A DNA stretch of 41,845 bases. Origin: Candidatus Enterococcus ferrettii (GTDB lineage Bacteria; Bacillota; Bacilli; Lactobacillales; Enterococcaceae). Under the pieces are notes generated by a model. The model saw nothing but the letters and a program-made list of their open reading frames with translations, did no database searches and was not told the DNA's origin. The position numbers were made by a program, and so were the translations under genes. Every line of letters begins with the position of its first letter. The stretch's first letter is position 1. This document shows, piece after piece, positions 16,590-22,550 of this stretch. The stretch spans positions 1-41,845 of the forward strand of contig NZ_JAFREL010000040.1 in assembly GCF_017377655.1 (NCBI RefSeq). The letters run 5' to 3'.

Positions 16590-18776
16590 CTAATTTCCCT
16601 GATCCTGAAACCATTGGATTCCTTTGTCCTTTAATTGATTAAAACCCTCTTTTGCTTTCTCCCCAAATTGCTGCATTCCTTCTTTTGCTTTCTCGCCAAA
16701 ACCATTAAGACCTTCCGTAGCTTTATCCCCGATATTTTTCAGATCTTCCTGCCACTGTTTGTCTTCATTGGATTGGCCGAACTCATCTGCTGGAACGACT
16801 TGACCACCTGTTGCATAAGCATCAGCTACATTGAAGGATGATTGCTTCGCATATGGCAAGAGTGATTCTGCTTCGGCCTTAAAGACCATCCCCACTTCAT
16901 CACCACTAGTTCCGCTTAAGTAATGAGTCTCGCTAGTTTTTTCAAAGCCTAACCAAGTAGAAATGACGATATTTGGTGTATAACCGATAATCCATTGATC
17001 ATTTACTTTGGTAGCATCAAAGTTGGTTTCAGTCGTACCAGTTTTTCCAGCCATAGTATAACCAGCTGGTGCAGCCTGCACTGCTGTACCATTAGAGAAC
17101 GTACCCAGCAGCATGCTGGTCATACTGTCCGCCACTTCTTTTGAAATAACTTGTTCATATTTCGGATCACTATTGTCTTCAATAACTGCTCCGGTAGAAT
17201 CAATGATTTTTGTAATTAAGTGCGGCTTATAGACTCTTCCTTGATTGGCAAAAGCGCCGTAAGCTGCGGCCATTTGCATCGGGGAAGTCCCATTCTCCAA
17301 GCCACCTAAAGCCAATCCATAATATTTATCTGATTTTTCCAACGGAATACCGAACTCTTTTGCCTTGTTATATCCTTTGTCTAAACCAATTTCATGAAGT
17401 GTCCAAACAGCTGGCAAATTTAGACTCTGAGCGATTGCCTGGTACATTGGAACTTCACCTTGATAGGTACCGCTATAGTTTTTCGCATCGTAATATTCTT
17501 GTGGGACATCCTGTAAAATACTATCCGGTTTGTAACCAGCTTCTAAAGCTGGTGCATAAACACTTAATGGTTTCATGGTGGAACCAGGTGACCGTTTCAT
17601 CTGGGTTGCAAAGTTGTACCCTCGGAAGACGTGTTCACCACGGCGTCCAACTAACGCTTCTACTCCTCCGGTTTTCGGATCTAATGCTACAGAAGCGGAT
17701 TGCGGCATTGCTCCATCAGCAGCATTCGCTGGAAAATTATAATTATTGGCATAAACAGCTTCCATTTGCTGCTGATAATTTTGATCCAATGCTGTGTAGA
17801 TCTTATACCCCTTATTCAGTAAATCTTTTTCGTTTAAGCCATAGCGATCCACTGCTTCATCAATTATCGCATCAAAATAGAATGGATACTTGTAACCAGC
17901 ATCACCAGCAGTATACGTATCATTCAGTAACGAACCTAGATCAACCTGGGCTTCTTGCTGTTCTTGTGCGGCATCCAATTTGCCATTGTCTACCATCACA
18001 TTCAGTACGGTATTACGACGATTTGTAGCATTTTCCAAGTTATCAATTGGGTTGTAAATACTTGGTCCTTTCAACATACCGGCAATGGTTGCGGCTTCAC
18101 CAATCGTCACCTGATTGGCATCGACACCAAAGTATTTGCGCGCGGCATCCTGCACGCCCCATACGCCGTTACCAAAATATGCATTGTTTAGGTACATAGT
18201 TAAAATTTCATCTTTACTGTATTTCTTTTCAATTTCGATCGCCATGAACAGCTCTTTCGCCTTCCGTTCAAGGGTTTGGTCTAAGCTGAGATAAGCATTT
18301 TTAGCTAACTGCTGGGTAATGGTACTCCCACCGCCAGTAATTCTTCCACGAGTCAGGGTACCAACTGCGGCCCGGGCAATCCCTTTAATATCAAAGCCGT
18401 GATGCTCGTAAAAGCTGCGGTCCTCAGTCGAAACCACGGCATCCTTGATATAAGGAGAGATTTGATCTCCCTCTGCATAGGTGCCCTTTTGACCATATAA
18501 GGTACCGGCTTGTTCATTTTTTTGATCGTATATTTCGGTTGACTGCTTCAAGCTGGATTGCAGCGTTTCAACATTGACAGATTTAGCCAAATAAAATAAA
18601 TAAATGCTGGTAACTAAAACCACAACCAACGTCAATAGAAGCAGGATTTTATTCACGTGATATTTTTTCCAAATGCGTTTGCGCGCATGGTGGAACCGAA
18701 TCAAATAAGGCTTGATCCATATCCAAAACGTCTTTAATGCGCTTTTGACTTTTTGCCAAATTTTCTGAAAATCCAT
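16590..18776 (-). CDS. Class A penicillin-binding protein (PBP2A type)
   Basis: A bifunctional peptidoglycan synthase. Domains in order: a basic cytoplasmic tail (1-42), one membrane anchor (about 43-63), the GT51 glycosyltransferase with Glu118 in EDRSFYEHHG and the GGSTITQQLAKN motif, then the transpeptidase with Ser399 in SPGSTMKP (SxxK), SLN and KTGT. The cell-wall domains lie outside the membrane. Odd feature: the last 48 residues are four tandem 11-residue units (such as GFGEKAKEGMQ and QFGEKAKEGFN) that would form an amphipathic helix. I believe it is the enterococcal PBP2A/PbpZ type rather than PonA, because no recU lies beside it; this is not proved. Confidence 0.95.
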   Translation of the reverse strand: MDFQKIWQKVKSALKTFWIWIKPYLIRFHHARKRIWKKYHVNKILLLLTLVVVLVTSIYLFYLAKSVNVETLQSSLKQSTEIYDQKNEQAGTLYGQKGTYAEGDQISPYIKDAVVSTEDRSFYEHHGFDIKGIARAAVGTLTRGRITGGGSTITQQLAKNAYLSLDQTLERKAKELFMAIEIEKKYSKDEILTMYLNNAYFGNGVWGVQDAARKYFGVDANQVTIGEAATIAGMLKGPSIYNPIDNLENATNRRNTVLNVMVDNGKLDAAQEQQEAQVDLGSLLNDTYTAGDAGYKYPFYFDAIIDEAVDRYGLNEKDLLNKGYKIYTALDQNYQQQMEAVYANNYNFPANAADGAMPQSASVALDPKTGGVEALVGRRGEHVFRGYNFATQMKRSPGSTMKPLSVYAPALEAGYKPDSILQDVPQEYYDAKNYSGTYQGEVPMYQAIAQSLNLPAVWTLHEIGLDKGYNKAKEFGIPLEKSDKYYGLALGGLENGTSPMQMAAAYGAFANQGRVYKPHLITKIIDSTGAVIEDNSDPKYEQVISKEVADSMTSMLLGTFSNGTAVQAAPAGYTMAGKTGTTETNFDATKVNDQWIIGYTPNIVISTWLGFEKTSETHYLSGTSGDEVGMVFKAEAESLLPYAKQSSFNVADAYATGGQVVPADEFGQSNEDKQWQEDLKNIGDKATEGLNGFGEKAKEGMQQFGEKAKEGFNQLKDKGIQWFQDQGN

Positions 18777-18981
18777 TTATCGATCCCCACTCCTTCAAAA
18801 TCAGACCTAGTGTAACACAATTTTAGGCTTTACGCGTACGTCTACAGACGGATACACATTGGCATTATTCTAGCATGAGAACTCAAGGAAAAGCTGATTT
18901 TTTTCTTAAATATCTGTTAATTTGCAGAAAACACAGGGGAAAGAACCGTTTAAACAAAATACCTTTTTACCTAATTTATTT

Positions 18982-19009
18982 TTGCTTTCATCCCAAAGAT
19001 TGTTACAAT
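18982..19009 (+). promoter_or_regulatory. Promoter for the pseudouridine synthase gene
   Basis: TTGCTT (18982-18987), 16-bp spacer, TACAAT (19004-19009), 22 bp before the ATG. The divergent PBP gene probably uses an extended -10 (TGTTACACT on the minus strand) about 35 bp before its start. Confidence 0.6.
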
Positions 19010-19030
19010 TAAGGGCGAGGAGTGAAACCA

Positions 19031-19882
19031 ATGAAATTTACTATCACTTTACCAGCGAATTCACCTACTAAGACAGTCAAAGAACTCTTAGAAGAAGACT
19101 GGCTGGTTCCAAGAAAAGTAAGGCATTTCATCCGTACGCGTAAGGGAATTCTAGTGAATGGAAAAATCTGCCATTTTCAAGAACAGGTTCGGGGAAATGA
19201 TGAGATTACTTTAGTAATAGAAGATAATGACTATCCCACACGCGCCATTCAATTAGGCAATAAAAAATTAATAACCGTTCTTTATGAAGATGAACATCTG
19301 ATTATTGTCAATAAACCCGCCGGAATGAAAACCCATCCCAATCAGCCTGACGAAACGGATACTTTGCTCAATCATCTGGCTGCTTACTTATCGCCGGATA
19401 ATCAGCCTCACGTTGTTCATCGCTTGGACAAGGAGACCAGCGGAGCTATTCTTTTTGCTAAAAATCAGTTTATTTTGCCTATTCTAGGTCGGATGCTGGA
19501 AAAAAAAGAGATTTATCGTCGTTATCAAGCCATTGTACATGGACAACTGACGAAAGACCTGACGATTAATAAAAAAATTGGTCGTGATCGCCATGATCGT
19601 CGGAAACGTCGAATTGATCTGAAAACTGGCAAATCGGCTATTACCCATGTATCTATTGCACAGCCGCTTGGCAAGAATACAGCTATCTATTGTCGATTAG
19701 ATACTGGTCGTACGCATCAAATTAGAGTCCATTTAGCCAGTCTGGGGCATCCCCTTGTTGGTGACCCATTATATAGTAAAGATTCAAATAGCCGTTTGAT
19801 GCTGCATGCGTATGAATTGCATCTCATTCAGCCTTTTACGAAAAAGAAAATTGCAGTGAGCGCCTTGCCTGGATTGTGGTAG
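19031..19882 (+). CDS. RluA-family 23S rRNA-type pseudouridine synthase
   Basis: Isomerises uridine to pseudouridine in RNA. A short S4-like N-terminal domain (about 12-60, RHFIRTRKGILVNG) precedes the catalytic domain with the motif HRLDKETSG, in which Asp is the nucleophile. Further family segments are NKPAGMKTHPN and RTHQIRVHLASLGHP. Length is 283 residues, using ATG 19031 after GAGGAG; the upstream GTG at 19022 overlaps that site and is rejected. It belongs to the RluD/YjbO/YlyB group, but which position is modified cannot be told from sequence. Confidence 0.94.
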   Translation: MKFTITLPANSPTKTVKELLEEDWLVPRKVRHFIRTRKGILVNGKICHFQEQVRGNDEITLVIEDNDYPTRAIQLGNKKLITVLYEDEHLIIVNKPAGMKTHPNQPDETDTLLNHLAAYLSPDNQPHVVHRLDKETSGAILFAKNQFILPILGRMLEKKEIYRRYQAIVHGQLTKDLTINKKIGRDRHDRRKRRIDLKTGKSAITHVSIAQPLGKNTAIYCRLDTGRTHQIRVHLASLGHPLVGDPLYSKDSNSRLMLHAYELHLIQPFTKKKIAVSALPGLW

Positions 19883-19889
19883 TATCTTC

Positions 19890-19918
19890 ATGCAACGCCG
19901 CGTTGCATCAACTTTTTG
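19890..19918 (+). terminator. Probable terminator of the pseudouridine synthase gene
   Basis: ATGCAACG (19890-19897) and CGTTGCAT (19901-19908) form a perfect 8-bp stem with a CCG loop. The T-run (19914-19918) starts five bases after the stem, so efficiency is uncertain. Confidence 0.55.
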
Positions 19919-19975
19919 CTGCAGCAACGGATTGGTTCATTCAAAACACTAGTTATTTGGAGAGGAAGCTGTAAA

Positions 19976-20593
19976 GTGAAGATAGAGTTAGGAAAAAGCA
20001 TCAAGGAAGAACGTCAAAAGAAACATTTGACACAACAGGAGTTAGCCGACTATCTGAATATTTCTCGTCAAACCATTTCTAAATGGGAGTTGGATAAAAG
20101 CTACCCCGATTTGGAGCTGCTAGTTCAAATGAGTCGCTTGTTTGAGGTAAGTGTCGATCACCTATTGGGAATCGAAAATGCTACTGAAAAACAAAAACGT
20201 TCAGTCCTTGATTTCATTTTCCAAACCAATCCGGAAGGGATTTACGAGCCTTCTGCTAAGGAGCGGAATCGCATGAAAACGATTTGTTTTGTTGTTTATG
20301 TTAGTCAAGGTATCAATTACCACTTCATCACTGCTTATGGTCATTTTAGTCAAATTCGGTTAATTAATGCTTTGAAAAAGAAGCTGTCGCCGCATTACGA
20401 TGTACATTTTGATCCTAGTACAATTGAAGAGGAACCCGATTTGTATATTGTTCCCGAACCGTTCAAGCTGCTTGTCTCCTATTCACAAGAAAAGACATTG
20501 CTGCTTCCAGGAAATCTCTTTGTCACAAAGGACACGGCTGCTATCAAAGAACATATTGACCACTACTTTGCGGAAAAACAAGCAGGGGCATAA
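19976..20593 (+). CDS. XRE-family transcriptional regulator with unknown C-terminal domain
   Basis: The first 65 residues are a classical HTH_3 DNA-binding domain (LGKSIKEERQKKHLTQQELADYLNISRQTISKWE split around the turn at LTQQELADYL). The remaining part, about 135 residues, is a soluble alpha/beta domain (ICFVVYVSQGINYHFITAYG, then EEEPDLYIVPEPFKLLV) that I do not recognise; a sensor role is plausible but unproved. The start is GTG 19976, eight bases after AGAGGAAG; an upstream in-frame ATG at 19916 has no ribosome binding site. It is monocistronic, and no obvious target gene lies beside it other than the convergent phosphatase. Confidence 0.88.
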   Translation: MKIELGKSIKEERQKKHLTQQELADYLNISRQTISKWELDKSYPDLELLVQMSRLFEVSVDHLLGIENATEKQKRSVLDFIFQTNPEGIYEPSAKERNRMKTICFVVYVSQGINYHFITAYGHFSQIRLINALKKKLSPHYDVHFDPSTIEEEPDLYIVPEPFKLLVSYSQEKTLLLPGNLFVTKDTAAIKEHIDHYFAEKQAGA

Positions 20594-20610
20594 TCAGCCC
20601 CTGTTTATGT
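20583..20610 (+). terminator. Hairpin over the end of the XRE gene
   Basis: CAGGGGC (20583-20589) and GCCCCTG (20597-20603) pair around the XRE stop codon (20591-20593), followed by TTTATGTT. It also reaches the stop of the convergent phosphatase gene at 20605, so it may act in both directions. Confidence 0.55.
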
Positions 20611-21189
20611 TCGTCTATGAACCAACTTTTTCTCCATATTACTAAGCCAGTCAACAAACTCTCGTAACCACCTTACTCTTCTAAGGGAATAATAGCACAC
20701 ACTGCCTACCGCAATTGCTGTTAAAGCCGCCACCAATACATCTGATGGGTAATGTACCCCAACAAAAATTCTTGCTATGCTTGCTAAGAATGCCCAACAA
20801 AGATATAGCCATTTGCTTTTTGAACTCCCAGCAAGAAACAGTACGAACAAGAAACTAACCATAAGAACTGTATGGTCACTTGGGAAGCTATTGTTTACAT
20901 CCTTTGCAATCAATTGATTGGCTTCTAAAGTAACAAAAGGTTGAACGTGATAATAAAACTTCCCCATCAATTTAGCCAAAACCTCTGACACTGCAAAACT
21001 CAGCGCAGCAATTAGCAATATCCCCCGCTTCTCTGGATAATTTCTGTTCCTTATCCATGAAAAGATCAAAAAAGCAGCCAAGAGATACGGAGACATTTCA
21101 GCGAAAAAAATGCCTACCGCATCCAAGTAACTTGATCGACTGCCCCAATTATTAATCAGATGGAAAAGTGTTCTATCCAATGTATTCAT
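20605..21189 (-). CDS. PAP2-family undecaprenyl-diphosphatase, BcrC-like
   Basis: A membrane phosphatase of 194 residues with about five hydrophobic helices and the three PAP2 signature parts: KFYYHVQPF, NSFPSDHT and the catalytic RIFVGVHYPSD. BcrC-type members recycle the undecaprenyl carrier lipid at the outer membrane face and lower sensitivity to bacitracin. The start is ATG 21189 with AGGAGGCAACAA before it; the frame is open 135 bp further upstream but without a usable site. A second, PgpB-like PAP2 protein is encoded at 35636. Confidence 0.88.
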   Translation of the reverse strand: MNTLDRTLFHLINNWGSRSSYLDAVGIFFAEMSPYLLAAFLIFSWIRNRNYPEKRGILLIAALSFAVSEVLAKLMGKFYYHVQPFVTLEANQLIAKDVNNSFPSDHTVLMVSFLFVLFLAGSSKSKWLYLCWAFLASIARIFVGVHYPSDVLVAALTAIAVGSVCYYSLRRVRWLREFVDWLSNMEKKLVHRRT

Positions 21190-21321
21190 TTGTTGCCTCC
21201 TGGTTATATTTCTGATTACTAAAAATAATCCTACCAAGGAACACCACCAAGAAATACTTACAAGGTGATTTTTTAGCTTACAAATCAGTAAGACAACCAA
21301 GCTGACAGTTAAAAATGCAAA

Positions 21322-21350
21322 CAAAAAAAGACTCCCTCAAAAAGGAGTCT
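21322..21350 (-). terminator. Terminator of the LysM/Apf gene
   Basis: AGACTCC (21329-21335) and GGAGTCT (21344-21350) form the stem; on the minus strand it is followed by a run of T (21328-21322). Confidence 0.85.
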
Positions 21351-21363
21351 CGAATGTTTTATC

Positions 21364-22023
21364 TTAGTACCAGCCGTTTGCTAACCAGAAAGACTGGGCG
21401 CCTTCCCATGAACCATAGCGTGAAGTTACATATTGATCAGCTACGCGTTCTTGGTTTTCTGCTGAGTAATCACCATTTAAGTAAGATGAGCTTAATTGGT
21501 AACGTCCAATGTATTGGCCATTTGATGCTGAGTAAGAACCGCCAGATTCTTTTTGGGCAATCCATTCTTTTGCTGAAGAAGTTGTTGCAGGTACTGTTTC
21601 AGTTACAGGAGCTGCTGCTTGTTCGACTGGTGCTGTTTCTTGAACTGGAGCTGCTGCTTGTTCCACAGGTGCTGCTTCCGCTTGAACTGGAGCCGCTGCT
21701 TGTTCAGCAGGTGCTGTTTCTTGTGCTGGAGCTTCTTTAACTGCTTCAGCAGCTGCAGGTGCAGGAGTTGCTTCTGCTTTGCCTTCTTTGTCGATTGTCA
21801 ATTCTTGACCAGCAAAAATCATGTTCACGTTTGAAATTTTGTTCGCTTTAGCAATTGCATCAACTAAGCTGTTGTCGCCAGCAAACTTGTGTGAAATTTT
21901 TGATAAAGTATCGCCAGATTCAACAGTATATTTTTCTGCTGCGTGCGCATCTTGCCCACCAAAAGCCATACCAGTTCCTGCTGCTAATAAAGATCCAAAT
22001 AAGAATGTTTTTCCTAATTTCAT
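21364..22023 (-). CDS. Secreted LysM protein with Apf-like (lysozyme-fold) C-terminal domain
   Basis: A cell-wall-associated protein of 219 residues. It has a signal peptide (1 to about 28, cleaved after DAHA), one LysM domain (about 30-75, YTVESGDTLSKISHKF) that binds peptidoglycan, a low-complexity Ala/Pro/Glu/Gln linker of near-repeats (APVEQAAAPVQ, ETAPVEQAAAPV), and a C-terminal domain like that of lactobacillar aggregation-promoting factors (WIAQKESGGSYSASNG ... WLANGWY), related to lytic transglycosylases. ATG 22023 is chosen since GGAGG lies upstream and the next ATG (22041) falls in that site. The 22024-22356 stretch before it holds only a candidate minus-strand -10 (TATACA near 22230), implying a leader of about 200 nt. 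Confidence 0.9.
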   Translation of the reverse strand: MKLGKTFLFGSLLAAGTGMAFGGQDAHAAEKYTVESGDTLSKISHKFAGDNSLVDAIAKANKISNVNMIFAGQELTIDKEGKAEATPAPAAAEAVKEAPAQETAPAEQAAAPVQAEAAPVEQAAAPVQETAPVEQAAAPVTETVPATTSSAKEWIAQKESGGSYSASNGQYIGRYQLSSSYLNGDYSAENQERVADQYVTSRYGSWEGAQSFWLANGWY

Positions 22024-22356
22024 TATGTTAAGTTCCTCCATATAGGTTTCTACGTCTTCTTGACTACGAGAGTAACTTTACCACCCTTTCGTATTTCATG
22101 GGTGAAAATCCTATGACATTTGGTTACAATCCTGTGTAAAAATGTAACAAAACGCAGTACCTGCACTTTTTTGAAATAGTTGTCTTCCTCTCTTATCGAC
22201 CAAAAACGGCTTATCTTCAAGGTTTCTTCACGCAAATGTATAATTATTTACTTATCCTCTTGAAACATTGCAATCTTTCTGTAAAAGTTTGAAACATTTC
22301 TTTTGCTTTTCAATACCTCGCATTTATTCAAAATAAGTTAAATTATTTTCAGTTTT

Positions 22357-22385
22357 TTGACTAATTCAACTTTATTTGATAAATT
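22357..22385 (+). promoter_or_regulatory. Promoter of the leader ORF and P-type ATPase
   Basis: TTGACT (22357-22362), a 17-bp spacer, then TAAATT (22380-22385). RNA would begin near 22392, only a few bases before the leader ORF ribosome binding site GGAGGTGA, so no room remains for an upstream riboswitch. Confidence 0.65.
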
Positions 22386-22409
22386 AACTATATCGGAGGT
22401 GATAAAAAA

Positions 22410-22472
22410 ATGGACCCAGACGCCCAGCAGACGTCTTACTATTACGAAGTTCCTTATTTTCAAAAAGAATAA
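22410..22472 (+). CDS. 20-residue putative leader peptide upstream of a P-type ATPase
   Basis: A small ORF (MDPDAQQTSYYY, then EVPYFQKE, stop TAA 22470-22472) with one of the strongest ribosome binding sites in the window, GGAGGTGAT, 7-10 nt before the ATG. It is followed 10 nt later by an intrinsic terminator and 78 nt later by the ATPase start. The N-terminal Asp-Pro-Asp recalls the MEPDP start of MgtL, the leader of enterobacterial mgtA, in which acidic and proline residues make ribosomes fall off at low magnesium. Three consecutive Tyr codons and another aromatic cluster follow and could serve as a stall region. Translation is very likely from the site; a regulatory role is inferred. Confidence 0.65.
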   Translation: MDPDAQQTSYYYEVPYFQKE

Positions 22473-22482
22473 GCTTATTTAC

Positions 22483-22512
22483 GTACGTTGTCATAAGACA
22501 AGGTGCTTTTTT
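22483..22512 (+). terminator. Intrinsic terminator (attenuator) between leader ORF and ATPase
   Basis: GTACGTTGTC (22483-22492) pairs with GACAAGGTGC (22497-22506) with one mismatch and one wobble, loop ATAA, then six T (22507-22512). It lies between the leader stop codon and the ATPase start. In addition CTTATTT (22474-22480) can pair with AAATAAG (22529-22535), covering part of the ATPase ribosome binding site. Confidence 0.65.
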
Positions 22513-22550
22513 CGCGTATTCTAATTTAAAATAAGGAGTGTTTTTTACAC

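Noticed and set aside
17360..18028. 222-codon open frame on the plus strand
   Set aside because: It is antisense to the transpeptidase half of the PBP gene, has no ribosome binding site and reads as low-quality His/Leu/Tyr-rich sequence.
21315..21740. 141-codon open frame on the plus strand, Leu-rich
   Set aside because: Antisense image of the repetitive Ala/Pro/Glu linker of the LysM/Apf protein.
22050..22235. 61-codon minus-strand frame before the LysM/Apf gene
   Set aside because: No ribosome binding site and no family likeness; the stretch is better seen as leader or promoter region.
22042..22260. ydaO (c-di-AMP) riboswitch or WalR box before the LysM/Apf gene
   Set aside because: No conserved ydaO core is visible; TGTAAC and TGTCAT repeats are 10 rather than 11 bp apart, so the WalR spacing is not met.
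22392..22550. yybP-ykoY (Mn2+) riboswitch before the P-type ATPase
   Set aside because: The leader is too short upstream of the ORF and the conserved loops of that riboswitch are absent.
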